Numbered from the stretch's first letter, positions 40,942 through 52,500 are shown. The stretch is DNA of 53,925 bases from an uncultured Croceitalea sp. (GCA_937926215.1 CALEYA010000018.1:1-53925); one strand, 5' to 3'. The notes: a model not told the origin generated them from the sequence alone. Numbers and translations are program-made.

Positions 40942-42229
40942 AATAGCGTTTTAACAAAGCTTCATATAGGCCCAACCAATTGATTTTATGCTCTTCCCCA
41001 AAAAGTTCATTGGAAAAAATGATATTGAAATTCCCGTTTACGGCTTGAACGTTTCTGTAGAGTTTGTCCAATTTTTCAAATACTTTTTGGGGTTCCTTCA
41101 AATCCCGTAAGGCGTAATCACAAACCGCAAAAGGGTGTACTTTAATGGGCTGTTGCAACTCTAAATTGATATCATAAAAATAAAAGGGGGTACAGGTACC
41201 TGCCCTAAAGCCTAAATTATGGGTATATCCCATAGTGTAATCATCCGTAAATTCTGCATCCACCAAATTTCGATAGGTTTGTGGAATGGCGACCCTATTA
41301 TACCGTAAACGGGCGTATTTTACAGGTCTATTGATCAAAGCGGAAAGGTCCTTTTTCTCTTTTTTAAGCACTTCCAAATCTTTGGAAGACGCCATAGAGG
41401 CACTCAAGGAAACGATACTGTAATCCGCAACGGACTTTATCAAATACCTGAACTTGTTCCTGTGAATGGACACGTTTTTATCATGCTCGGAATAGGCCGC
41501 AAATTGAAAAAAGAACATGGCCTTTAACCTCAATCTTTGATTGATTCCGGTAAGCCTTTCAAAGTTGTTATACGGGTCTTTCCGCGGATTGAACCATACG
41601 GCAACCCTTTTGACCATACGCCTTAATTTAAACCTGCTTAAATCCAAAAAAAAGCCGGCCACACTTCTTGAGAACCCCTTTAGCGCATAACAGTGCGATG
41701 TAGTGACATTGATTATGGGGGTAAACGTATAAGTTTTGCGCTTGGTGCCAATATCCGTAAACCGTTCTTGCAATAATTTTAGTAGTTTTTGTGCCCAAAT
41801 ATCCACTACCGGAAGTTCTAAAAATCCAGCCGTATGGGCGATACTGGTTTTTGGAGGGAACCTCCCCAAATCATCTTTTACGTGGGGCAGGTATTCCTCA
41901 TACCTACTCAACAAATAAAAACTTGCCGAGAAAATATCAAAAGGAACGTTACTGCGTTCCCCAGTTTCAAAAAAGCAAGGGGTGCCTTCCCAATCCCGTA
42001 TTTTAATGGAGATATCATTAATTCCCTGCTCAAAAAGAAGGTCATTGGACCTTATAAAAAATTCGTTCTGTAAAGGTTGTTTGGTATAGGTGATTTTTGG
42101 CCCGGAATGTTTTATAAAATCCTCGACCTTGGTCGTGAAGGTCACATCAATACCCAAAATATGTGTGAAGATGTGTTTCATCACATAAGCAAAACGTTTG
42201 GTAATCTTATGGGTGTAAATCAGTAACAT
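40934..42229 (-). CDS. Polysaccharide deacetylase family protein
   Basis: 431 aa; FDIFSASFYLLSRYEEYLPHVKDDLGRF, YTFTPIINVTTSHCYALKG, MGYTHNLGFRAGTCTPFYFYDI. Confidence 0.75.
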   Translation of the reverse strand: MLLIYTHKITKRFAYVMKHIFTHILGIDVTFTTKVEDFIKHSGPKITYTKQPLQNEFFIRSNDLLFEQGINDISIKIRDWEGTPCFFETGERSNVPFDIFSASFYLLSRYEEYLPHVKDDLGRFPPKTSIAHTAGFLELPVVDIWAQKLLKLLQERFTDIGTKRKTYTFTPIINVTTSHCYALKGFSRSVAGFFLDLSRFKLRRMVKRVAVWFNPRKDPYNNFERLTGINQRLRLKAMFFFQFAAYSEHDKNVSIHRNKFRYLIKSVADYSIVSLSASMASSKDLEVLKKEKKDLSALINRPVKYARLRYNRVAIPQTYRNLVDAEFTDDYTMGYTHNLGFRAGTCTPFYFYDINLELQQPIKVHPFAVCDYALRDLKEPQKVFEKLDKLYRNVQAVNGNFNIIFSNELFGEEHKINWLGLYEALLKRYYV

Positions 42230-42928
42230 TTAAAGCAATTGTTCATCTGCAAAGCTAAAATACGCCTTTTCGGTAATGATGAGATGGTCCAGCACCTTTA
42301 TGTCCAGTGCCTCCGCGGCCCGTTTCAATTTCAAGGTGATTTCTTTGTCCGCAGTACTCGGTTTTAAGGTACCTGAAGGATGGTTGTGCGCCAAGACCAA
42401 ACCTATTGCCCCTAGTTCCAACGCTTGTTTCATTACCAGTCGAACGTCCACCAAAGTCCCGGTAATCCCTCCTTTACTCAACTGTTCCTTATGTAGTATT
42501 TTATTGGAATTGTTGAGATAGACAATCCAAAATTCTTCATGCGGAAGTTCTCCCAATAGGGGTTGTAAAACATGGAAAACATCTTGACTACCTCTAATTT
42601 TTTCTACCTTATTGCGCGCTTCCCCCCTTCTTCGCCTTCCAATTTCCAATGCGGCCGCAATGGTAATGGCCTTTGCCTCCCCAATGCCCTTAAATTGCAT
42701 TAATTGCTTCAGGCTAAGCTTACCTAAATCTGCCAAGTTGTTATTGGCAGCGGCCAATATACGTTTGGATAGTTCCACGGCACTCTCCTCCTTATTGCCC
42801 GAGCCAATTAAAATAGCGATAAGCTCCGCATCGGACAAGGCCGATCGTCCTTTCTGCGCCAATTTCTCCCGTGGTTTGTCATCATCTGCCCAATCCTTAA
42901 TGGAAAAAGAATGTTGCTTTTGCTGCAT
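42230..42928 (-). CDS. radC: RadC / JAB-domain DNA repair protein
   Basis: KDWADDDKPREKLAQKGRSALSDAELIAILIGSG, LVLAHNHPSGTLKPSTADKEIT. Confidence 0.95.
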   Translation of the reverse strand: MQQKQHSFSIKDWADDDKPREKLAQKGRSALSDAELIAILIGSGNKEESAVELSKRILAAANNNLADLGKLSLKQLMQFKGIGEAKAITIAAALEIGRRRRGEARNKVEKIRGSQDVFHVLQPLLGELPHEEFWIVYLNNSNKILHKEQLSKGGITGTLVDVRLVMKQALELGAIGLVLAHNHPSGTLKPSTADKEITLKLKRAAEALDIKVLDHLIITEKAYFSFADEQLL

Positions 42929-43036
42929 GCGCTAAAGATAATTCCATTTTTGTCTTGTTGGGTAAAGTGCCCTTCAATTTTTAACATGGCGACTTCATCT
43001 AGTCTTTGTATCTTAATTGCCACTAAAATCAATCAA

Positions 43037-43480
43037 ATGAAATCACTCCTTACAGAAGAAGGGCATCAAGAAATCAAAGAACGCATCGGAAAGTTGACGG
43101 AGCAGTCCACCAGGCAATGGGGAAAAATGGAAATAGGCCAAATGCTTTGGCACTGTCAATATCCCTTACAGTTGGCCATAGAGAACCGGGAAAACGATTC
43201 CAAAGGAAACTGGTTCATTAAAACCTTCTTTAAAAAATCGTTGTATAATGACAAACCGTTTCGGAAAAACTTACCGACGGCACCTCAACTAAAAACAAAG
43301 GAAAATAAGGATTTTAATAGCGAATTGAAAGTCATCAATACCTTGGTGGATGATTTTTACGCAGCAAGGGATAGGGAAACGTGGTACCCGCATCCAACAT
43401 TTGGCACGTTGACCAAAGCGCAGTGGGGACAAATGGAATACAAGCACTTGGACCATCATTTAAGACAGTTTGGAGTGTAG
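43037..43480 (+). CDS. DUF1569-like protein
   Basis: WGKMEIGQMLWHCQYPLQLA...HPTFGTLTKAQWGQMEYKHLDHHLRQFGV; start at internal Met (ORF track 42911). Confidence 0.8.
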   Translation: MKSLLTEEGHQEIKERIGKLTEQSTRQWGKMEIGQMLWHCQYPLQLAIENRENDSKGNWFIKTFFKKSLYNDKPFRKNLPTAPQLKTKENKDFNSELKVINTLVDDFYAARDRETWYPHPTFGTLTKAQWGQMEYKHLDHHLRQFGV

Positions 43481-43494
43481 TCTTTTGCTGCTGG

Positions 43495-45732
43495 CTAGAC
43501 CTTTATGGTAGACAGGAAATTGTTTTTGATAATCTCTAAAAAGTATTCCGGTTCATAAGGTTTTATGATAACATCGGTAAAGCCTATTTCGCGAACATCT
43601 TCTTTCATTTGCGATGGGTCGTTTGCCGTTAAAGCGATAATCGGCACGTCTACATCAAACTTTCTAATGGCCGCGGTGGCTTCAAAACCATCCATAACGG
43701 GCATGTTCACATCCATTAAAATTAAATCGAAAACCTCGTTCCTTGCAATCTCAACGGCTTCCATTCCGTTTGAAGCGGTAGAACACTCATAACTGTTGCG
43801 CTCCAAAATTTTCTGGGTTACCACGCGGTTGATTTTGTTATCATCAACGATAAGGATATGGCTCCCCTCAATATGCTTGTCTATTTTTTGGGTTTTTTTG
43901 ACGATTTCAAACTCTTGCTCCTGTGCAATTGGATAATCGATGGTAAATTGGAATTCAGACCCTACGTTCTCTTCACTCTTAAGTGAAATGGTTGTATTGT
44001 GCATATCCAAGAGTCGCTTTACAATGGCCAATCCAAGTCCGGTCCCTTCAAAAACCGTGGTTTTACGGTCTTGGGTAAACTCATCAAAAATAATGGCCTG
44101 TTTTTGCTCAGAGATACCTAACCCATCATCTGCTACCAAGAAATGGACACTTACCTTGTTATCACCTGCGTTCTGGGCTGTCAATGCCACGGTAATGGTA
44201 CCTTCCTCCGTAAACTTGCAAGCATTGCTCACCAAGTTGATCAGAATCTGTGAGAGTTTTACAAAATCTCCCCGTAAATACTGGGGAACATCTTGGGCTA
44301 TGCAGATATCAAAAGTATTGTTGTTCTTCTTGCGCATAAACTCCAAGGAATTCACAATGTTCTCTATAAGGATCCTTGGTCTGAAGACCTTTTCTTCCAG
44401 CTTTTGTTCCTTGAATTCCTCCAGTCTGTTTAAAAACAAGAGATCATTGACCATAGCCAATAGGTAATCTGCCGAAAATTTAAGTGAGGTAATATCTTCC
44501 CGGTGTTTTACTAAGGCCTCATCTTGTTGCAAGATGGAAGAGATACCGATAATTCCGTATAAAGGGGTCCTAAGCTCATGGGTAATTGCCGATAAAAAGT
44601 TGGTCTTGACTTTAGACAGTTCCTCTGCTTTTTTCTTTGCCTTATGAAACTGAACGTTTTTTTCCTTTAAGCTAACGACCAAAGCCTTCCGTTTTTTGGA
44701 AGACATCATGATAATGGACAAGAAAATACTGAGGATTATCGAAGCCCCAATACCCAAATAAAGGCCTATTTTATTCCTATAAGCCATTTGTTTGTTAAGC
44801 TCATTTTCCAGTTCCCGGGCCTTGAGCTCTTGTTTATATTGTTCTACGTTCATTTTTGCAATGGCCCCTTGGATAGCGGCAGCCTTTTCAATCGCTATCT
44901 TTTCATCTTGGTATTTATCCAGTTTTTTTCGTATTTCATGGGCGGTCCCAAAATCTTTTTTCTTTGCCAAAATGGCGATATAGGTTTTGTATCCACTGAT
45001 AGTGTTATCCACATAATTCATTTTCTCGGAAAGCGCAATGCTTTCCTCAATATGGTTCGTGGCTTTGCGCAAATCACCTTTTAAATTATAGTATTTCCCC
45101 AAGGATAGCTGATAAGAAGCCAAAAACATAGGGATTTTTATGGAGCCCACTATGGCGGTCATGTTGTCCAAATAGATTTCTCCATTGACCACATCACCTT
45201 GGTCCAAATAAATCTCGGACAGATTGTGATATAGGATAAACAATTGATTTTGGTTGGCGTTGTCCCCCGAGTTACTTTTTAGATACCCAATAGCTTTTTT
45301 GTAATACTCCATGGCCTTTACTTTATCGCCAAATTCGTAATACAGGTTACCCATATCGGATATGGTCTTGCCTATGGCTACGGAATCCTTCATAAACCTC
45401 GCCTTTTTTATCGAAGTTTCCATCATATCCTTGGCCCTTGCAGTATCGCGCATTTTGATAAAAGCGCTACCTATGAACCTTGAGAATTTAAGATTGGTCG
45501 CTACATCGTCAATACTGTTGGCCAGTTCAATAGCGGCATTACCGTATTCCAATACCTTGATAAAATCATTACCGTAAAAGTCTCGATAGATTCTGGTTTC
45601 CAAGGTGTCTAAAACCTCTATTACCTGATTTTTAGTGGGATTCTCCGGGAGTTTTGGAATATCTGGGATGCTTCCGGCACACAGAAAATGTATGCTAAAA
45701 AGGCATAGAAGTAGGTTTATTTTGGTTTGCAT
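43495..45732 (-). CDS. Hybrid sensor histidine kinase with N-terminal TPRs and C-terminal receiver domain
   Basis: 745 aa; TPR-like N-terminus, TM, FLSAITHELRTPLYGIIG (H-box), GTGLGLAIVKRLLD, ILIVDDNKINRVVTQKIL...LILMDVNMPVMDGFEAT. Confidence 0.93.
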   Translation of the reverse strand: MQTKINLLLCLFSIHFLCAGSIPDIPKLPENPTKNQVIEVLDTLETRIYRDFYGNDFIKVLEYGNAAIELANSIDDVATNLKFSRFIGSAFIKMRDTARAKDMMETSIKKARFMKDSVAIGKTISDMGNLYYEFGDKVKAMEYYKKAIGYLKSNSGDNANQNQLFILYHNLSEIYLDQGDVVNGEIYLDNMTAIVGSIKIPMFLASYQLSLGKYYNLKGDLRKATNHIEESIALSEKMNYVDNTISGYKTYIAILAKKKDFGTAHEIRKKLDKYQDEKIAIEKAAAIQGAIAKMNVEQYKQELKARELENELNKQMAYRNKIGLYLGIGASIILSIFLSIIMMSSKKRKALVVSLKEKNVQFHKAKKKAEELSKVKTNFLSAITHELRTPLYGIIGISSILQQDEALVKHREDITSLKFSADYLLAMVNDLLFLNRLEEFKEQKLEEKVFRPRILIENIVNSLEFMRKKNNNTFDICIAQDVPQYLRGDFVKLSQILINLVSNACKFTEEGTITVALTAQNAGDNKVSVHFLVADDGLGISEQKQAIIFDEFTQDRKTTVFEGTGLGLAIVKRLLDMHNTTISLKSEENVGSEFQFTIDYPIAQEQEFEIVKKTQKIDKHIEGSHILIVDDNKINRVVTQKILERNSYECSTASNGMEAVEIARNEVFDLILMDVNMPVMDGFEATAAIRKFDVDVPIIALTANDPSQMKEDVREIGFTDVIIKPYEPEYFLEIIKNNFLSTIKV

Positions 45733-45825
45733 GATACCTAATTTGGGATTTGGTAACTTCTATTTAACGCAAGAACCGCAATTCTAGTATATAATTTTTG
45801 TAGTTTATTTCTTACTTATTTAAGA

Positions 45826-47181
45826 TCAATTAAAAAGCCCAGTAAGACTATCAAATTCCAAGCCCCCATAATTACCGGAACTCATGAGCAAGAGTGAACT
45901 TTGTGCAAAATCTTGGGCAAACAAATAATCTTTGAACGCTTTAGGGTCCGTAAAAACCTGTAAGCCCTCTTTATTAAAGGCTTGTAAAATCTGTTCTTTG
46001 GTCACCGCTGCCAACTTTTTTATAGCTACCGCTTCGGGCGAAAAAAATACCACGGCCTCATCGGCATGGTCCAAAGCCCCATGGTATTCCTTTAAAAACT
46101 CCGCATTTAAACTACTATAGGTGTGCAACTCCAAACAAGCGACCAGCCTGCGGTTGGGGTATTGCTCTTTTACGGCCCTTGTCGTTGCCTTTACCTTGCT
46201 AGGCGAATGTGCAAAATCCTTAAACGCTACGCTATCTCCATTTTCCGCAATTTTTTCCATCCTTTTGGAAGCCCCGGCAAAGGAAGCAATCGCTTCGTAA
46301 AAATCCGCTTCGTCCACACCCATTTGCTGGCAAATCCATTTGGCCCCGGCCAAGTTGTTCAAATTATGGGGACCAAAAATAGCAATGGGCATAGCTCCTT
46401 CCGGGGTTTCTAAATAGGTCGTACCATCTTCCACGGTATAGTCTGGTGTTTGGTACGGGAATTTGCGAATGGTATTTTCCGATGCTTCCACCAAACCTTG
46501 CACCGCCTTATCTTCAATATTGTACGTTATACTTCCACCTTTTACAATGCCGTCTACAAATATCCTAAACTGCTCTTCATAGTTTTCATAAGTAGGAAAT
46601 ACGTTGATATGGTCCCACGCAATTCCACTTAAAAGGGCAATATTAGGCTGGTACAAATGAAATTTTGGCCTTCTGTCTATGGGGGAAGACAAATACTCAT
46701 CGCCCTCCAACACCATAAAATCATTCTCCTCCGTCAAATGCACCATACGGTCAAAACCTTCCAATTGCGCACCCACCATATAATCTACCGCAATACCCAT
46801 ATAGTGCAAAACATGGAGTATCATGGAGGTAATGGTGGTCTTTCCGTGGCTTCCACCAATGACTACCCGCGTCTTGTGTTTGGACTGTTCAAATAGAAAT
46901 TCTGGATAAGAATAAATCTTTAGCCCAAGTTCTTGGGCTTTCAACAATTCTGGATTATCCGGTTTGGCATGCATCCCCAGGATAACGGCATCCAAAGCTT
47001 TACTTATCTTATCTGGAAACCAGCCAAACGTATTGGGTAGTAGCCCTTTACTTTCCAATCTGCTTTTAGAAGGTTCGTAAATGACGTCATCACTCCCACT
47101 TATGGTATACCCTTTATGATCTAAGGCAAGTGCCAAATTGTGCATAGCCGCACCACCAATGGCAATAAAATGTACCCGCAT
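45826..47181 (-). CDS. mpl: UDP-N-acetylmuramate:L-alanyl-gamma-D-glutamyl-meso-diaminopimelate ligase-like (Mur ligase)
   Basis: MRVHFIAIGGAAMHNLALALDHKGYTISGSDD, GGSHGKTTITSMILHVL, FGPHNLNNLAGA; start at internal Met (ORF track 47223). Confidence 0.9.
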   Translation of the reverse strand: MRVHFIAIGGAAMHNLALALDHKGYTISGSDDVIYEPSKSRLESKGLLPNTFGWFPDKISKALDAVILGMHAKPDNPELLKAQELGLKIYSYPEFLFEQSKHKTRVVIGGSHGKTTITSMILHVLHYMGIAVDYMVGAQLEGFDRMVHLTEENDFMVLEGDEYLSSPIDRRPKFHLYQPNIALLSGIAWDHINVFPTYENYEEQFRIFVDGIVKGGSITYNIEDKAVQGLVEASENTIRKFPYQTPDYTVEDGTTYLETPEGAMPIAIFGPHNLNNLAGAKWICQQMGVDEADFYEAIASFAGASKRMEKIAENGDSVAFKDFAHSPSKVKATTRAVKEQYPNRRLVACLELHTYSSLNAEFLKEYHGALDHADEAVVFFSPEAVAIKKLAAVTKEQILQAFNKEGLQVFTDPKAFKDYLFAQDFAQSSLLLMSSGNYGGLEFDSLTGLFN

Positions 47182-47235
47182 TTTCTTTATTTGGGATAAA
47201 AATAGGAGGATTGACCGAGGCAAAAAAATAATCCG

Positions 47236-48117
47236 TCACAAGGCGTATATTTTGGTCTTCTCTTTGGATACCAATACGGCATCCCCTTGGGCAGAAGCGG
47301 CCTTTTTTATCCAAAAACTGGCTTCTTTCTTATCTTTTTTAAGTCGATATAGTTTTGCCAAGTGGTAATACGCATGGGAAACCGGGACCCCATCCCGAAC
47401 GGAATAGCGGTCTATATAATTTAGCAAGGCATCGATACCCACGGTCTCGTCGCGCTCAAACTCCGCACACACCTTTCCGATGAGAAAATTCAATTGGTTG
47501 CGCTCCCTGTTCTTTGTAGTATCCAGATAATCAAAAACCTTTAGATATGCCTTTTTTGCCAGCTCTTTTTCCCCTTCCAATTCATGGAGATAGGCCTTGG
47601 CAAAATAGCCTTCCAATGGGGAAATGGCCACAAGTTCCTCTGCGAACGGTTTACATTTTTTGATACCCCCACCTAAAAAACCGGGTATGGCCAGATAGTA
47701 TTCAATAAGTCCCCAACGCGCATCGATATGGTTTTTGTCCAATCTAGCGGCTTCAGAAAATCCCTTTTTGATTCCCCCAATAAGGGTCAACGCCTTAAAG
47801 CGGCTTACGTCTTGGGCCTTTCTACCAAGGGCACCGCCATGCTTAAAGTTATATTGGGCATTTTGCGGAAATTTTTGTGCCAAATCTTTATAAATGGAAA
47901 TCGCATCGTCCCATTTGCCTTGATAGGCGTAGGTATCGCCCAGCAGTTCCTTTACATCGACGGACTTGTCCACCTTGACCGTATTTAAAAGTAGTGCTTC
48001 CGCTTCCGAATATTTTTTAAGGGAAAGCAATTCGTTGGCACTTTCCAATACCCTTTCTTGGCCAAAAACGCCTCCAAGGGTCAACAATAGCATTAGGATA
48101 GGTAGTCGTGTTATCAT
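47236..48117 (-). CDS. Tetratricopeptide repeat protein
   Basis: 293 aa, signal peptide, TPR-like ELLGDTYAYQGKWDDAISIYKDLAQKFPQNAQYNF. Confidence 0.8.
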   Translation of the reverse strand: MITRLPILMLLLTLGGVFGQERVLESANELLSLKKYSEAEALLLNTVKVDKSVDVKELLGDTYAYQGKWDDAISIYKDLAQKFPQNAQYNFKHGGALGRKAQDVSRFKALTLIGGIKKGFSEAARLDKNHIDARWGLIEYYLAIPGFLGGGIKKCKPFAEELVAISPLEGYFAKAYLHELEGEKELAKKAYLKVFDYLDTTKNRERNQLNFLIGKVCAEFERDETVGIDALLNYIDRYSVRDGVPVSHAYYHLAKLYRLKKDKKEASFWIKKAASAQGDAVLVSKEKTKIYAL

Positions 48118-48310
48118 TTTAGGGAACTTTAATTTAAATGTCGGGGCAAGCCGGCAATACTTAAGTTAAAAGCTGTTAAGTTTTTTGCTACTGTCCCAAA
48201 ATCCTCTTTTTCAGTCGTGCTAAAACGCAAAATCCAGTAATGTTTTCAATCGGCCTTGCCTCATCAAAAAGAGCCATCGGAATTCCTCCTATTTTTACTA
48301 CCTTCCTATC

Positions 48311-49141
48311 GTGGAAGAAAATATCGCCATATTCGAAACAGCTTTTGTCACGGCAGATTTTAGGGCCATGGATACCCTATTAAGCAAGGATGTCCATGCC
48401 CATCTTTGGCCCACCCCGCGTACCAAGGAATACCGCAAGGATTATGTGACCCAGGTTTCTGCCCATGAACCGTTTGCCCATTGCCTTAGAAACCGCTTTT
48501 TTCTGGACTACATAGCGCGCCTTACCACCGATCAAGGTCTAGACATGCTCATCAATTTTGGTTGCGGGTTTAGCATGTACCCGTTCTTACTTCCCAAAAC
48601 GTTGGAGCATATAGAAATAGACATGCCCAATGCTATCGCTTTTAAAAAAGAAAGGATTGCGCATTGGCAAAAAACAGGAGTGCTTCCACAACGAAAAATA
48701 ACCTTTCTTGAAGCCGATTTCAATACCGACTATGCAGCCGAGTTGAAAGCTAAAATTCTGGGCATCAAAGGAACCAAGCGTTGTTTTATACTTTTAGAAG
48801 GGGTGCTGTTCTTTATTGACCGAACGGATACCGATGTGCTTTTTGAATTATTTGGACAACTACAGCAAGAAGGGGATTATTTAGGTAGTGTTTCCTTTCC
48901 AAAAGAGGTCGAAAAGTCCCCAGCCTTTAAAAAGTTAGCTGCCTTTGCACTGCAACGTTTGGATGCCAATGCCAAGTTTGAATACCAAACCGTGGAGGAC
49001 TATTTTTACTCCACCCTTGATGGCTATCGCCTAATGGAACATGAACATACAATATCCTTGGCCGCCTTATACGTCCCGGAACATTCCCTTAAAGAAGCGG
49101 AGGTACTGAACGAGCATATGTATATTTTAAAAAAAGAATAA
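48311..49141 (+). CDS. Class I SAM-dependent methyltransferase, LCM (leucine carboxyl methyltransferase)-like; GTG start
   Basis: LINFGCGFSMYPFLLPKTLEHIEIDMPNAIAFKKERI, ILLEGVLFFID. Confidence 0.75.
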   Translation: MEENIAIFETAFVTADFRAMDTLLSKDVHAHLWPTPRTKEYRKDYVTQVSAHEPFAHCLRNRFFLDYIARLTTDQGLDMLINFGCGFSMYPFLLPKTLEHIEIDMPNAIAFKKERIAHWQKTGVLPQRKITFLEADFNTDYAAELKAKILGIKGTKRCFILLEGVLFFIDRTDTDVLFELFGQLQQEGDYLGSVSFPKEVEKSPAFKKLAAFALQRLDANAKFEYQTVEDYFYSTLDGYRLMEHEHTISLAALYVPEHSLKEAEVLNEHMYILKKE

Positions 49142-49458
49142 TGGAATACAATTTAAGTACGATCACATCAAAAGAAATCATGCCGGGCTACCATGGCAAG
49201 CTAGTCCATTCCAATTCCATGAGTTGGGTATTTTGGACGGTAGAAGAAGGTGCTGTAGTCCCCGAACACCATCACATCCATGAACAGATTATGCACGTAG
49301 TCGAGGGTCGCTTTCAATTTACTTTGGACGGGAATACCAAGACTTACGGCCCTGGGGACATCGTGGTCATTGGTTCCAACGTACCCCACGGAGGAAAGGC
49401 GTTAACCCCCTGTAAACTCATGGATATCTTTAGTCCTGCACGGGAAGAATACAAATAA
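49141..49458 (+). CDS. Cupin domain-containing protein
   Basis: VPEHHHIHEQIMHVVEGRFQFTLDGNTKTYGPGDIVVIGSNVPHGG; start overlaps the methyltransferase stop (TAATG). Confidence 0.9.
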   Translation: MEYNLSTITSKEIMPGYHGKLVHSNSMSWVFWTVEEGAVVPEHHHIHEQIMHVVEGRFQFTLDGNTKTYGPGDIVVIGSNVPHGGKALTPCKLMDIFSPAREEYK

Positions 49459-49579
49459 TGGCCCTTTTGCCGTAATGGCATGTTTTTGGCAAGTAGACTA
49501 GTCCAGAAAGGGGTTTTACTCATTTTTGATTGGATTGACCTCAACTTAGCCGGACCTTCGTCTTATAAAATAGCGCAGC

Positions 49580-52500
49580 ATGAAACAGTATTTACCCATT
49601 CTCCTTATGGTTTTCTTTTCGCAATTTAGCAGCAGTCAACAACAAGCGGATTCCTATGAAACGCTTTGGGCAAAGGTTTTCAAATTGGAAACGGAGGCAT
49701 TGACCAAATCCGCTTTGGAGCTGGTTTCCCAAATACAGGAAAAAGCAAAAAAGGAAGGGAATGAAGTACAGCAGGTAAAAACCTTGCTATTTACCGCTAA
49801 GTACACCCTAATTCTAGAGGAGGATGCCAAGTTAAAGGTAATCAACGACTTAAAAGAAGCTATCGCCAACTCAGAAACGCCGGTATCCAATGTAATGGAA
49901 AGTTATCTGGCCAATCTGTACTGGCAGTATTTTAAACAGAACCGCTATCTTTTTTACAATAGGACGGAAACGGAGGAAAAAGTAGATGACACGGATTTCA
50001 GGACTTGGGACCTTACCACCTTATTTAAGGAAGTAGGCCTTCACTTTGACAATTCCTTACAGCATCCTGAGGTACTCCAGAATACCAAAATAGGGGATTT
50101 TGAAGGTATTTTGGAGTATTATGCTTCTTCTGATAGCTACAGACCCACGCTTTTTGATCTTTTGGGCCATACCGCTTTGGAGTTTTATAAATCGTCTGAA
50201 AGTAGCATCAACAAACCCTTGGATACCTACAAGATAACGGACAGCGAACTGTTTTGTGACGCCGCCACCTTTGCCGGTTTGGCTTTACCGGAACCCCAAG
50301 CGGTTTCGCTACAGCTCAAGGCCTTAAAAGTATATCAAGCACTTACCCAATTCCATTTGACGGATGACCGGCCGGAGGCTTTGGTGGCCTTGGATTTGGA
50401 ACGCCTGCAATTCCTATATGCCAATGCCCTGGTTGATGGAAAGGATACGAAATACCTGGAAACCCTAAAAAATGCAGCTGAACGGTACAAAGATCAGGAG
50501 GTCTCTGCATTGTATTCCTATGAAGTGGCAAGGGTCTATCAGCAACAAGGAAACCGCTATTCACCACAAAAGGAGGGCACCCACAGATGGAGGCTCAAAG
50601 AGGCCTTGGAACTGTGTGATGCGGTTATCGCCAACTACCCCAAAAGCAAGGGTGCCGAAAAATGCATCGTCCTCCGCGGGGAACTCCTCCATACACAACT
50701 GGAACTTACTACGGAACGCTACCTCCCCAACGCTACAGAAGCGAAGCTCTTGGTCAACTATAAAAACCAGAATGACTTGGCCCTTACGGCCTATACCGTT
50801 TCCCAACGCCAACTAAAAAAACTCCGCGAACTGTATGAACGGGAGAAACAACTGGCCTTTATCAAAAAATTGAAACCTGCAAAACAGTGGCAAGCCCATT
50901 TGATCAATGAGGGCGACTACCAGCCCCACAGCATTGAAGTCGCCTTGCCTTCACTACCCCACGGACAATATTTGATCTTTGCTACCCCCAATACGGCAGA
51001 AACGGAAGCGGAAAAGAGTTTTGCTTACAGTGCCGTAAACGTTACCAACCTGAGCTTAAACCAGCGTAGTACCGAGACGGAAATGCTATTTCAAGTGGTG
51101 GATAGAAGGGATGGAACGCCCAAAAAAGATGCGAAACTCACCTTAAGTTACCGCAAAAATTACCGGGGCAATGTGCAATTACGCACTATACTTACCAATG
51201 CCATGGGTTTTGCCAGTTTTCCGTTAAGCACTGCCAATTTTAGGGTGGATGATATTAAAGTGGCGCATGCCGATGAAACCGCTTTTTTTGGAAATACATA
51301 CATCAACTCCAAAACACGGAAAAAGAAAGAAAAGGTCACTTATGAAACCTTTTTCTTTTTGGACCGAAGCATTTACAGACCCGGCCAACCTGTATTTTTT
51401 AAAGGAATAACGATAGAAAGGGACGGCAAGGTGACACAACCCGTTACAGAAGAACTGGTCACCGCGGTACTGCATGACGCCAATGATCAAAAAGTAGCGG
51501 AACTGGATTTGGAAACCAATGCTTACGGTTCATTTTCGGGGGAATTTGTACTGCCCAATGGCGGACTCAACGGACAGTATCGGTTGGAGGTCTATGGAGC
51601 ATCTAGCTTAATTGACGCTTCGCATTACTTTTCCGTGGAGGAATACAAACGCCCAAAATTTGAAACCTCCTTTCAAGCCGTGACCGAAAGCTACCAATTG
51701 AACGATAGCATTACGGTTACCGGAAAAGCGGATTCTTATGCCGGTAGTCCCATATCCGACGCCAAGGTGGCCTATCGCGTGCAGCGAAACGTGAACTATC
51801 CAGGTTGGTTTTATTGGCGAAGGTCCTATGTGTATTCCGAACCCCAAGAAATAGCCTTTGGGGAAACGGTGACCAAAGCAGATGGCACCTATGCTATCGA
51901 TTTTAAAGCCATTCCGGATTTGTCCGCTAACAAGAAGGACCTTCCTGTTTTTTCCTATACGGTCACTGCCGATGTTACGGATATCAATGGGGAAACCCGG
52001 AGCGCAAGCACTATTGTCCAAGTAGGATACCATGCGCTTACCGCAACCATTGGTATAGCAGCGCGATTGGAGCAAAGCCAGAAAGAACATGAATTAACCA
52101 TAAACACCCAAAACCTTAACGGGCAACCCATAGCCACCAAGGGAACCGTAAAAATGTACAAATTACTAGGGCCTGATGCCGTCCTAAGGCCTCGCCCATG
52201 GATTGCGCCCGACTATCAGACATGGACCAAGGAAGCCTTTAGAAAACGATTCCCCCATGAAGCATATGGCGATGAACAGGACCTTAATACCTGGAAAAAG
52301 GGAGCACAGGTTTGGACTGCCGCATTTGATACGGAAAAGGAAACGAAAGTCCTGTTGAAAAATATCAAAAAATGGACCCCGGGCCAATACATCATTGAAC
52401 TGGAAACCCAAGATAAGTTTGGACAGTTGGTGACCACTAAAACTAAAACCACCCTTTTTAAGGAAAAAGAAAAGACCTTGGCGGACAACCAATTGTTCGA

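Noticed and set aside
42911-43036. N-terminal extension of the DUF1569 ORF into the radC start
   Set aside because: Divergent overlap with radC and no similarity; Met at 43037 gives the conserved start.
48160-48195. ACTTAA...TTAAGT followed by TTTTTT
   Set aside because: AT-rich 6-bp stem with 11-nt loop in a divergent region, with no upstream plus-strand gene to terminate.
51608-52090. 160-aa minus-strand ORF in the right end
   Set aside because: Antisense to the A2M frame, which is continuous and has clear family motifs.
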